DNA of 7,208 bases from JBJELF01 sp051879015 (GTDB lineage Bacteria; Bacillota; Clostridia; Lachnospirales; Lachnospiraceae): positions 1 through 7,208 of the forward strand of contig JBJELF010000017.1 of NCBI GenBank assembly GCA_051879015.1, written 5' to 3'. The notes beneath the pieces were generated by a model. It was given only the letters and a program-made list of their open reading frames with translations, had not been told where the DNA came from and did no database searches. Below, one piece after another: positions 1-6,310 of this stretch; positions within the stretch are counted from its first letter, which is position 1, and every line of letters starts with the position of its first letter. The translations under genes and the position numbers were made by a program.

Positions 1-663
1 ATTCATCAATAAGATAATCACAAACGCAATCCCCATAACAATCGCCACCCACAATCCAGCTGTTCCATAATCACCATCCTGAATAACCATGGCAATTTTT
101 TGGGAAATCGTACCTGTCTTTCCAGCAATATTACCCGCTAACATAGAAGTTGCTCCATACTCGCCAAGTGCTCTGGCAAAAGTCAAAATAGTCCCCGACA
201 AAATACCTGGTCCCGCATTTGGCACTACCACCCGCCAGAAAATTGCCAGTTCACTCATGCCCAATGTTCTTCCTGCATAGACCAAATTGGCATCCACCTG
301 TTCAAAAGCAGCTCTTGCATTGCGATACATCAAAGGAAAAGAAATCACCGTTGCCGCCAGTACACATCCAAGCCATGTCTGTACCACCTTAATGTCAAAA
401 TTTTGATACAAAAAGGAACCAAAAGGACGGCGCAGACTAAACAACAATAATAAGAAAAATCCGGCTACCGTTGGAGGCAGTACCATGGGCAAAGTCAACA
501 CTCCGTCGATAACCGCTTTCATCCTGGGTCCTACCTTCATAATCTGCCGCGCTGCATAGAGTCCAAGAAAAAAAGAAAGGATAGTAGCTACCACTCCTGT
601 CTTCAACGATATTATCAGCGGACTCCAATCCAGATTTTGCAGTAATTCAATCATCTCTCTCAT
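1..663 (-). CDS. modB: Molybdate ABC transporter permease ModB (3' end cut by window edge)
   Basis: This is the membrane subunit of a molybdate importer, which takes molybdate from ModA and moves it across the membrane using energy from the ATPase ModC. Reading the minus strand from 663 gives 221 open codons with no stop before the edge. Family members are about 220-230 residues, so only the last few are probably missing. Hydrophobic segments lie near residues 15-38, 52-77, 97-113, 152-168 and 202-220. The VLPPTVAGF stretch (61-69) and the EAA-type ATPase-contact loop at about 129-157 (YAGRTLGM, then VVVPNAGPGILSG) are typical, as is ARALGEYGAT (163-172). The ATG at 663 is preceded by GAAAGGA (669-675). 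A second in-frame ATG at 654 is possible but worse placed. The gene starts 58 bp after modA on the same strand, so the two are probably one operon. A sulfate or tungstate permease is less likely given the ModA neighbour. Confidence 0.93.
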   Translation of the reverse strand, partial: MREMIELLQNLDWSPLIISLKTGVVATILSFFLGLYAARQIMKVGPRMKAVIDGVLTLPMVLPPTVAGFFLLLLFSLRRPFGSFLYQNFDIKVVQTWLGCVLAATVISFPLMYRNARAAFEQVDANLVYAGRTLGMSELAIFWRVVVPNAGPGILSGTILTFARALGEYGATSMLAGNIAGKTGTISQKIAMVIQDGDYGTAGLWVAIVMGIAFVIILLMN

Positions 664-721
664 AAAAATCCTTTCGCTTATCAATGGATATTCCATGCTG
701 ATATATCCCTATCGAAAACGG

Positions 722-1666
722 TTATTCTACATTCGTATCAAAATAATATTTTTCATACACAGATTTCGCTGTATCCGAGGTCAAAAACTCCACAAAATCC
801 AAAGCTGCCGCATCCTGTACCTCATCGGCTTGATTGTTAACTACCTGAGCAATTGGATAAATAACATTTCCAGTCAAATCATAGCTTACAATCTCCAAAA
901 TTTCAAGCTGGTCTTCCAAACCATATGTATCAGACTTATAAACGGTACCTATCTCATTGGAACCCTCTGCAACAGCCGAAGCAACCACACCTACATTGGC
1001 ACATTCATTAATCTCCAGACCTCCCAAGGCATCTGATACTTCCTGTGTTGTAATAGCAGATACATCATCGGTCTCTGGGAGCATGCCTGCATTAACCATA
1101 GCCTGACGAGTATATTTACCAACCGGTACACTGCCGTCCGCCAAAGCCATACTGGATGCCTCTGCAATATTTTCCAGACCAGTTACCGTTGTGCCACTTC
1201 CTTTATAAGTCACCACACAAACCTGATTATTCACTACATTCGCGCGAGTACCTTCCACCAAAAGACCATCTTCCTCCAGCTGATTCATCTGCTTCTGCGC
1301 TGCCGAAAAGAAAATATCGCAGGCACCATTTCCATTGTCTTCCTCGATATTATTCATCAAAGTTCCCGAACTGCCATAGCTAGTCAAAACTGTTACATTT
1401 GGCTGAGTTTCATTGTAAATTCCAATTAACTCATCCACTACGCCGCTCAAACTCTGTGCCGCATAAATTGTGATAGTAGTCACCTCTAAAACATCACTGC
1501 TCTCGGTATCTTCACCTGTGCTTTCAACACCTTCTGTGGTCACTTCCTTCTCTGCCTCGGTCGTAGTTACTTCCTTTGTACCATCATTTAATGTAGAACT
1601 GCTGCATCCAGCCATTGCCAAAACCATCGCACTTGTCAACATCAATGCTGCCACTCTTTTTCTCAT
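722..1666 (-). CDS. modA: Molybdate ABC transporter substrate-binding lipoprotein ModA
   Basis: ModA captures molybdate (or tungstate) outside the cell and delivers it to ModB. From the ATG at 1666 the protein has 314 residues. It starts with a lipoprotein signal (MRKR, hydrophobic core, LAMAGC with the lipidated Cys at 21). A Thr/Glu/Ser-rich linker of about 45 residues follows, with KEVTT twice. The type II periplasmic-binding fold then begins at ITIYAAQSLSGVVDEL. Family motifs follow in order: SYGSSGTL, DIFFSAAQKQMNQLEEDGLL, ALADGSVPVGKYTRQAM and GTVYKSD. The linker explains why it is longer than the usual 250 or so residues. A GTG at 1678 would add four residues, but that GTG is part of the Shine-Dalgarno sequence AAGGAGTG, so the ATG at 1666 (11-nt spacing) is preferred. 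It is the first gene of a modAB operon, transcribed divergently from degV. The oxyanion specificity is inferred from the family. Confidence 0.92.
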   Translation of the reverse strand: MRKRVAALMLTSAMVLAMAGCSSSTLNDGTKEVTTTEAEKEVTTEGVESTGEDTESSDVLEVTTITIYAAQSLSGVVDELIGIYNETQPNVTVLTSYGSSGTLMNNIEEDNGNGACDIFFSAAQKQMNQLEEDGLLVEGTRANVVNNQVCVVTYKGSGTTVTGLENIAEASSMALADGSVPVGKYTRQAMVNAGMLPETDDVSAITTQEVSDALGGLEINECANVGVVASAVAEGSNEIGTVYKSDTYGLEDQLEILEIVSYDLTGNVIYPIAQVVNNQADEVQDAAALDFVEFLTSDTAKSVYEKYYFDTNVE

Positions 1667-1676
1667 AACATTCTTC

Positions 1677-1684
1677 ACTCCTTA
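1677..1684 (-). promoter_or_regulatory. Ribosome-binding site deciding the modA start
   Basis: The minus strand reads AAGGAGTG here, a strong Shine-Dalgarno match. It overlaps the in-frame GTG at 1678, which therefore cannot use it as its own binding site. The ATG at 1666 lies 11 nt after AAGGAG and gives a standard MRKR signal peptide. An ATG at 1671 is out of frame. Confidence 0.6.
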
Positions 1685-1804
1685 AACACTTATTTCTGCT
1701 TTCTCTCTAATAGCAAATCCTAGTGGATTAGATCCATCCTTTCTTGTATACGTAAAATCATCTGTTTTAGACCGTTCCACTTTTAAAACAATAACGCATA
1801 TTCG

Positions 1805-1829
1805 AAAAAAAAGCAAGCACTTTCTTGCT
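1805..1829 (-). terminator. Intrinsic terminator-like hairpin in the modA leader
   Basis: On the minus strand AGCAAG, a 6-nt loop (AAAGTG) and CTTGCT form a 6-bp stem running directly into eight T residues (1812-1805). This is the layout of a rho-independent terminator, though with a modest stem. No minus-strand gene ends upstream of it, because the next gene on that side is divergent degV. It therefore either attenuates modA transcription or blocks antisense transcripts coming from the degV side. Confidence 0.5.
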
Positions 1830-1842
1830 GCTTTCTCTCCCA

Positions 1843-1870
1843 ATCATACCATTCCAATAAAAGGTAACAA
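1843..1870 (-). promoter_or_regulatory. Candidate sigma-A promoter for modA
   Basis: The minus strand has TTGTTA (1870-1865), a 16-bp spacer and TATGAT (1848-1843), matching the -35 and -10 consensus at 4/6 and 5/6. It would start RNA near 1836, about 170 nt before the modA ATG and only some 8 nt before the terminator-like hairpin. The AT-rich setting makes chance matches easy. Confidence 0.4.
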
Positions 1871-1899
1871 TTAACTAATTTTGTCCCAATAAAAAATAG

Positions 1900-1928
1900 T
1901 TGATTTTGTCATTTAAATCGTATATATT
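1900..1928 (+). promoter_or_regulatory. Candidate sigma-A promoter for degV
   Basis: TTGATT (1900-1905), a 17-bp spacer and TATATT (1923-1928) resemble a -35/-10 pair. An overlapping alternative is TTGTCA (1906-1911), 17 bp, then TATATC (1929-1934). Either would start RNA at about 1935-1941, right at the 5' edge of the structured element at 1938-2064, leaving a degV leader of about 190 nt. Confidence 0.4.
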
Positions 1929-1937
1929 TATATCATA

Positions 1938-2064
1938 ATGTTGGGGTCAAAAGGTATTTTGACCCTGATATCTTACACAGAATTCATTTTGCCGCTTTTC
2001 AAAGATGTCATTATAGGACACTTGAAAAAACACCTATGCCTGCATTCCAGGCTTTCCCCAACAT
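1938..2064 (+). repeat. Compact inverted-repeat element (MITE-like or structured leader RNA)
   Basis: ATGTTGGGG (1938-1946) and CCCCAACAT (2056-2064) are perfect 9-bp inverted copies closing a segment of about 127 bp. Inside are three more hairpins: TCAAAA-GGTA-TTTTGA (1947-1962), extendable to a 9-bp stem with GGG/CCC (1944-1965); CAA/TTG plus TGTC/GACA with an internal loop (2000-2024); and GCCTG-CATTC-CAGGC (2038-2052). If the ends are taken as TGTTGGGG/CCCCAACA (1939-2063), the element is flanked by TAA on both sides (1936-1938 and 2064-2066), as a target-site duplication would be. There is no coding capacity. It could be a small non-autonomous mobile element, a dispersed palindromic repeat, or a folded 5' leader of degV; the sequence alone does not decide. 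Confidence 0.5.
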
Positions 2065-2127
2065 AAATGTTCCTATTGGTCCGCCTGATGAGGCATTCAC
2101 AATAATAACAAAGAAAGGTACACTCTT

Positions 2128-3003
2128 ATGAATAAAATCGCAGTAGTTACCGACAGTAACGCCGGTATGTCCCTTGAAGAAACAAAGGCTTTAGGAATTC
2201 ATATTCTTCCAATGCCTTTCACCATCAACAATCAAGTTTACTTTGAAAACGAGAGTCTGACTCAGGAAAAATTCTATGAATTTTTGCTCTCTGACTGCGA
2301 CATTTTCACCTCTCAGCCATCTCCGGCTTCTATTTTAGACTTGTGGAATGAACTTTTGAAGACTTATGACGAAATAGTACACATTCCTATGTCCAGTGGT
2401 TTGTCCAGTTCCTACGAGACAGCTATGATGTTAGCAGAAGATTTTAATGGCCGTGTACAAGTGGTAAATAATCAGCGAATCTCCGTCACGCAATCACAAA
2501 GTGCCCGTGATGCCATCGCACTCACAAAAATAGGAAAATCTGCCATTGAAATCAAAGAAATCTTAGAGCGCACCAAGTTTGATACCGGTATTTATATTAT
2601 GGTAGATACATTAAAATATCTGAAGAAAGGTGGGCGTCTGACTCCCGCTGTTGCACTGATTGGTACAGTACTCAACATTAAGCCCGTACTGCAAATTCAA
2701 GGGGAGCGTTTAGACACCTACTCTAAAGCAAGAAATCTCAAACACGCAAAAAAGGTTATGATTCAAGCTTTAAAAAAGGATATTCTCTCCAAATATCCAA
2801 ACGCTTTCGAGGAAAAGAAATTCCGCATCATGGTAGCCCATACTCAAAATGAGGCTGAGGCCAAAGAATTTGCCCAGACAATCAATCAAGAGTTCGCAAT
2901 GGAAGTGTGCGACATTCGTCCACTGTCCTTGAGTGTTTCCTGTCATATCGGACCAGGTGCTTTGGCCTGTGCCTGGACACGCAATCTAAGCGAATTAGAA
3001 TAA
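2128..3003 (+). CDS. DegV family protein, fatty-acid-binding (FakB-like)
   Basis: DegV/FakB proteins bind a fatty acid in a deep pocket and present it to the kinase FakA, which makes acyl-phosphate for phospholipid synthesis. This 291-residue protein is of normal family length. It starts with VVTDSNAGM (6-14) and has TSQPSP (61-66), SSGLSSSY (89-96), TLKYLKKGGR (161-170), LNIKP (182-186) and HIGPGALA (273-280). T61, S93, R202 and H273 fall where the family is known to hold the fatty-acid carboxylate. The ATG is preceded by GAAAGG (2113-2118) at 9-nt spacing. The gene is monocistronic: it has its own candidate promoter and structured leader upstream and a strong terminator just after the stop. 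No FakA kinase is in view, and genomes of this group often carry several DegV paralogues, so the ligand is unknown. Confidence 0.93.
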   Translation: MNKIAVVTDSNAGMSLEETKALGIHILPMPFTINNQVYFENESLTQEKFYEFLLSDCDIFTSQPSPASILDLWNELLKTYDEIVHIPMSSGLSSSYETAMMLAEDFNGRVQVVNNQRISVTQSQSARDAIALTKIGKSAIEIKEILERTKFDTGIYIMVDTLKYLKKGGRLTPAVALIGTVLNIKPVLQIQGERLDTYSKARNLKHAKKVMIQALKKDILSKYPNAFEEKKFRIMVAHTQNEAEAKEFAQTINQEFAMEVCDIRPLSLSVSCHIGPGALACAWTRNLSELE

Positions 3004-3016
3004 TCAAACATTCAGA

Positions 3017-3046
3017 AAACGGCATGGTTTCGGTCATGCCGTTTTT
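3017..3046 (+). terminator. Rho-independent terminator of degV
   Basis: AAACGGCATG (3017-3026) pairs perfectly with CATGCCGTTT (3035-3044) around an 8-nt loop, and TTTTT then CTATTTTTT follow. It begins 14 nt after the degV stop and separates degV from the dehydrogenase operon. Confidence 0.92.
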
Positions 3047-3073
3047 CTATTTTTTATCCATTGAAACAATCAG

Positions 3074-3102
3074 TTGACAAAGCCTTTTTCTTCGTTTATT
3101 GT
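3074..3102 (+). promoter_or_regulatory. Sigma-A promoter of the adh-aldh operon
   Basis: A perfect -35 box TTGACA (3074-3079), a 17-bp spacer and TATTGT (3097-3102) give a predicted start near 3109. This lies just after the degV terminator and about 30 nt before the alcohol dehydrogenase start. No clear operator is seen around it. Confidence 0.6.
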
Positions 3103-3137
3103 AGTAGTCAAAAAAAAACAAACGAGGTAATATCGGT

Positions 3138-4346
3138 ATGAATTCATTAAAGAAACTATATTGTCGTGCCTTCCAAAATGTGTTTCATTTGGCACTTCCC
3201 ATTTTGCCCTATCGTCATCCAAAGATTTTGGGCAATGTGGAAAAAATCCCTTTCATATTAAAAGAAAACAATTGTGACTCTGTACTTATTATAACCGACA
3301 GCGGCATTGTCTCCCATGGACTCTTGAATTCACTGGAAGCAGCATTGCAGCAAAATAAAATTTCATATACGATTTATGACAAGACGGTTGCAAACCCTAC
3401 CACTGTAAATGTAGATGAAGCTCTGCAGATGTATTGGCAGAATCACTGTAAAGCACTTATCGGTTTCGGCGGGGGCTCTAGTATGGACTGCGCCAAGGCA
3501 GTGGGGGCTCGCATTGCTAATCCATATCGCTCTTTAGGTCAGATGGCAGGTATCCTCAAAGTTTGCAGAAAACTTCCTCTGTTTATTGCAGTTCCAACTA
3601 CTGCTGGTACCGGAAGTGAAACCACCCTTGCGGCTGTCATCACAGATGCCGACACCCGCCATAAATATGCAATCAATGATTTCCCTCTGATTCCCAAATA
3701 CGCTGTTTTGGACCCACAATTGACTATATCTTTGCCTCCACATATCACTGCAAGCACTGGTATGGATGCGTTAGTCCATGCAATTGAGGCCTATATTGGT
3801 AATTCTACCACTCACAAAACAAGAGCTTACGCTCTGCGTGCAGTCAAACTAATCTTTGAAAATCTTGACACTGCCTATGAGCACGAAGACGATATGCCAT
3901 CCAGAAAAAATATGCTCTGGGCCTCTTACTATGCGGGCTGTGCCTTCACCCAATCCTATGTAGGTTACATTCACGCGGTATCTCACTCCCTCAGCGGAAA
4001 ATACAATGTGCCGCATGGTCAGACCAATGCGATTTTGCTTCCCTATGTTCTTGAAGCTTATGGAAAATCTATCTATCGCAAGCTTCACTGTCTTGCCATA
4101 GCCGCCGGACTTTGCACCAAAGAGACTCCTGACAGTGAGGCTGCAGCATGTTTCATTCAAGCAATCAAGGATATGAATGCTCGTTTCGGGATTCCAAGCA
4201 CCATCCCAGAAATTCGCGAAGAAGACATTCCTGCTTTATCTCGTTATGCTGACAAGGAAGCAAATCCCCTCTATCCTGTTCCAATTTTAATGAATGCAGA
4301 TGAGCTGGCTCTCTTCTACTACATGGTTATGGAAGAACAGAACTAG
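3138..4346 (+). CDS. Iron-containing alcohol dehydrogenase (group III, NAD(P)-dependent)
   Basis: This enzyme interconverts a primary alcohol and its aldehyde with NAD(P)H in the cytoplasm. It has 402 residues, near the usual 380-400. The nucleotide-binding motif GFGGGSSMDCAKAVG lies at 109-123 and PTTAGTGSETT at 153-163. The metal ligands expected from the family are D210 and H214 (GMDALVHAIEAY), H279 and H293 (GYIHAVSHSLSGKYNVPHG). H283 is in the spacing known from the FucO/AdhB group. All key residues are present, so it should be active. The N-terminus has a short extension (about 25 residues, LYCRAFQNVFHLALPILPYR) before the usual start of the fold. GAGGT (3124-3128) precedes the ATG by 9 nt. 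It leads an apparent two-gene operon with an aldehyde dehydrogenase. The alcohol substrate (butanol, lactaldehyde/propanediol type or a longer chain) cannot be told from sequence. Confidence 0.94.
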   Translation: MNSLKKLYCRAFQNVFHLALPILPYRHPKILGNVEKIPFILKENNCDSVLIITDSGIVSHGLLNSLEAALQQNKISYTIYDKTVANPTTVNVDEALQMYWQNHCKALIGFGGGSSMDCAKAVGARIANPYRSLGQMAGILKVCRKLPLFIAVPTTAGTGSETTLAAVITDADTRHKYAINDFPLIPKYAVLDPQLTISLPPHITASTGMDALVHAIEAYIGNSTTHKTRAYALRAVKLIFENLDTAYEHEDDMPSRKNMLWASYYAGCAFTQSYVGYIHAVSHSLSGKYNVPHGQTNAILLPYVLEAYGKSIYRKLHCLAIAAGLCTKETPDSEAAACFIQAIKDMNARFGIPSTIPEIREEDIPALSRYADKEANPLYPVPILMNADELALFYYMVMEEQN

Positions 4347-4349
4347 AAT

Positions 4350-4373
4350 CATCTTTGAAAAAATATAAAGATG
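4350..4373 (+). other. Intercistronic hairpin between adh and aldh
   Basis: CATCTTT (4350-4356) and AAAGATG (4367-4373) form a 7-bp stem with a 10-nt A-rich loop, starting 3 nt after the adh stop. No T-run follows, so it is not a normal terminator. It might protect or process the bicistronic mRNA, or be chance in AT-rich DNA. Confidence 0.25.
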
Positions 4374-4400
4374 TGTGTTTAGAAAGGAAGTAAATAATCT

Positions 4401-5780
4401 ATGGAAGAAAAAGAAATTCAAAAATTAGTAGAAAAGCAGCGCCGCTACTTCCAGACAGGTGCTACTCTTGATGTCAAACAGCGCCTCCGCGCTCTTGCCC
4501 GCCTCAAGGTCTGCATTCAACTCTACGAAGATAAAATCAAAGCTGCTATCGCCGCCGACCTGGGAAAAAGTGGGTTTGAAAGCTATATGTGTGAAATCGG
4601 TTTGACATTAAGTGAAATTACTTATATGCAGCGTCATACTGCTGCTTTTGCCCGAGAGCGTACCGTCTATACTCCACTGTCCCAGTTTCATTCCAGAAGT
4701 TTTCAGAAGCCTTCTCCTCAGGGAGTTGTCTTAATTATGAGTCCATGGAACTACCCATTTTTACTGACTATGGAGCCTTTAGTAGATGCCCTCGCCGCCG
4801 GAAATACAATTATCGTTAAGCCTAGTGCCTATTCTCCAAACACCAGCGCTATCATAGAAAAAATAATCAAGGAATGTTTTGATTCCCGCTATGTAGCTGT
4901 AGTCACTGGAGGACGTGCCGAGAACACCAGCCTGTTAAATCAGCATTTTGACTATATCTTCTTCACTGGAAGTCAATCCGTTGGCAAGGAAGTAATGAAA
5001 AAGGCATCCTCCTATCTAACCCCTGTTACTCTGGAATTAGGAGGAAAGAGTCCCTGCATCATTGACAAATCTGCCAATTTAAAGCTCGCTGCCAAACGAT
5101 TGGTTTTTGGAAAATATTTGAATTGCGGACAAACTTGCGTAGCACCAGACTATGTTTACTGCGATGCTAGTGTAAAGGATGCCCTGATTACCGAAATCCT
5201 TAAACAGATTGCCAAACAGTATGGCGTGAACGCTCTTAAAAACCCAAATTATGGAAAAATTATTAATGAAAAACATTTTCATCGAATCAATGGTCTGATG
5301 AATCCAGAAAAAATTATCTACGGCGGAAATTCTGACCCCGATACTCTTCAAATTGAACCAACCGTCATGGACAATGTAACATTTGAGGATGCTGTCATGC
5401 AGGAAGAAATTTTTGGACCTATCATGCCAATTTTAACCTACCAGACCATCGATGAGGCCATCCACCAAATGAATCAGATGCCGCACCCACTTGCTCTCTA
5501 TATTTTTACAGAGAACAAGACCGTTGCAAAAAAAGTTCTCGCAAAATGCGGTTTTGGAGGCGGCTGTGTCAATGACACTATCATTCATCTGGCCACCAGT
5601 GAGATGGGATTTGGCGGATTCCAGGAAAGTGGTATGGGAGCATATCACGGTAAGCTTGGATTTGACACCTTCTCCCACTACAAGAGCATTGTGGACAAAA
5701 AAACCTGGATTGATTTGCCGATGCGCTATCAGCCTTACCAGAAACTGTATGAACTGCTGATACGCTTTTTCTTAAAATGA
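4401..5780 (+). CDS. Aldehyde dehydrogenase, class 3-like
   Basis: This protein oxidises an aldehyde to a carboxylic acid with NAD(P)+. At 459 residues it has the length of the short class 3 (YwdH/ALDH3-type) enzymes. Visible motifs are PWNYPF (115-120, Asn117 for the oxyanion), K140 in KPSAYSPNTS, the cofactor loop FTGSQSVG (188-195), the general base E212 in LELGGKSP, the catalytic C246 in NCGQTCVAPDY, and EEIFGP (335-340). The class 3 C-terminal signature GMGAYHGKLGFDTFSHYKSI occupies 411-430. The C-terminus ends in a hydrophobic, basic tail (LYELLIRFFLK), reminiscent of membrane-associating tails in some fatty-aldehyde dehydrogenases. The ATG follows AAAGGAAG (4383-4390). It lies 54 bp after adh with no terminator between, so the two are probably co-transcribed and act in sequence on the same aldehyde. 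The chain length of the substrate is unknown. Confidence 0.94.
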   Translation: MEEKEIQKLVEKQRRYFQTGATLDVKQRLRALARLKVCIQLYEDKIKAAIAADLGKSGFESYMCEIGLTLSEITYMQRHTAAFARERTVYTPLSQFHSRSFQKPSPQGVVLIMSPWNYPFLLTMEPLVDALAAGNTIIVKPSAYSPNTSAIIEKIIKECFDSRYVAVVTGGRAENTSLLNQHFDYIFFTGSQSVGKEVMKKASSYLTPVTLELGGKSPCIIDKSANLKLAAKRLVFGKYLNCGQTCVAPDYVYCDASVKDALITEILKQIAKQYGVNALKNPNYGKIINEKHFHRINGLMNPEKIIYGGNSDPDTLQIEPTVMDNVTFEDAVMQEEIFGPIMPILTYQTIDEAIHQMNQMPHPLALYIFTENKTVAKKVLAKCGFGGGCVNDTIIHLATSEMGFGGFQESGMGAYHGKLGFDTFSHYKSIVDKKTWIDLPMRYQPYQKLYELLIRFFLK

Positions 5781-5830
5781 TATGCCCGCTTTGCAGGCAG
5801 CGTCCTATATAGAAGAAAAAAGGTGAACGC

Positions 5831-5962
5831 ATGGGCTATCGAGTGGCAATCTGTGATGACAGCAACGCAGATGCAGAATTTGTACAGAGCATTTTGAATA
5901 GCTGGGCACACGAACGGCAAGTCAATGTTCAGACAAAGCGCTTTGTTGGTGTTAGTATATAG
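5831..5962 (+). pseudogene. Truncated response regulator (receiver N-terminus only)
   Basis: The ATG at 5831 follows AAAGGTG and opens MGYRVAICDDSNADAEFVQ, the first strand and acidic pair (D9, D10) of a CheY-like receiver domain. The style resembles LytTR-type regulators of Firmicutes. The frame continues to about residue 38 (QTKRF). It then enters unrelated DNA carrying an IS3-type end (GTAGTGGACACAAAAAGTTG) and stops after 43 codons. The phosphoacceptor Asp (expected near residue 55) and any output domain are absent, so the product cannot work as a regulator. It begins 50 bp after the aldehyde dehydrogenase and may once have been in its transcript. The assignment rests on a short fragment, so the regulator class is uncertain. 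Confidence 0.7.
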
Positions 5963-6310
5963 TAGTGGACACAAAAAGTTGAACAACTTATAATCTATAT
6001 TATAAAGTAAAGGGGCTGTTCAACATGGCAAAAAAACAAAGAAGTATTCACAAGAATTCAAACAACAAATTGTAGATTGATACAATACTGGAAATTATTC
6101 TTTTCCACAGTTATCACGTGAATATGGCGTTGCAAAATCAACGCTTTCAGAATGGGTAAAAGAGTTAACTTCGATACAGGTTAGGTTTCAGATACGAAAA
6201 CGAGCTTAATGAAAGAGTATAAAGTACTTCAGAAGAAGATTCATAAATTAGAAATTGAGAATAAAATATTAAAAAAAGCTACTACTATATTCGCAAAAGA
6301 ACGATAAAGG
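5960..6310 (+). mobile_element. IS3-family insertion sequence remnant
   Basis: The left boundary is near TAGTAGTGGACAC (about 5960), which resembles the terminal repeats of IS3-family elements. It is followed by a short palindrome (AAGTTG-AA-CAACTT, 5976-5989) and a degenerate orfA. The orfB transposase gene is missing, and no inverted copy of the left end is found downstream in the window. The element is therefore cut at its right side, ending close to the orfA stop (6307), where another gene fragment begins. The exact ends and any target duplication cannot be set from this window. Confidence 0.7.
6025..6307 (+). pseudogene. Degenerate IS3-family transposase OrfA
   Basis: OrfA is the DNA-binding helix-turn-helix subunit of IS3-type transposases. 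A GGGG binding site (6012-6015) precedes the ATG at 6025, giving MAKKQ. A one-base loss in an A-run near 6040 shifts the frame to KYSQEFKQQIVD, and an in-frame TGA sits at 6078-6080. The sequence then reads YNTGNYSFPQLSREYGVAKS and TLSEWVKELTSIQV. This is a clear Tnp_1 helix-turn-helix (LSREYGVAKSTLSEWVKE). A second frameshift near 6185-6190 leads to MKEYKVLQKKIHKLEIENKI and LKKATTIFAKER, then TAA at 6305-6307. That last part is the usual leucine-zipper end. Three lesions make it clearly inactive, and orfB does not follow. Confidence 0.85.

Noticed and set aside
686..708. GGATAT/ATATCC hairpin between modA and modB
   Set aside because: A short AT-rich stem with an 11-nt loop; no terminator features, and modAB is expected to be co-transcribed.
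695..1036. Plus-strand ORF of 113 codons and other frames opposite modA
   Set aside because: They lie wholly antisense to a well-supported modA and show no family features; shadow frames.
1917..1936. ModE-like operator (ATATA-TT-TATAT palindrome) between modA and degV
   Set aside because: The match is confined to A and T in an AT-rich region, the spacing differs from the ModE site as I remember it, and it overlaps the likely degV -10 box.
2082..2094. CTGATGAG as a hammerhead ribozyme core
   Set aside because: The conserved GAAA and the matching stems II and III are not in place downstream; GCCT-GATG-AGGC is just a small palindrome.
1836..2127. Moco (molybdenum cofactor) riboswitch for modA
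   Set aside because: I could not match the known aptamer core, and the best-placed promoter leaves too little leader before the terminator-like hairpin.
3849..4160. Minus-strand ORF of 103 codons inside the alcohol dehydrogenase
   Set aside because: Antisense to conserved active-site sequence; composition explains the open frame.
5783..5799. Hairpin TGCC-c-GC-TTT-GC-a-GGCA after the aldehyde dehydrogenase as a terminator
   Set aside because: The stem has a mismatch and no T-run follows, so termination here is not supported.
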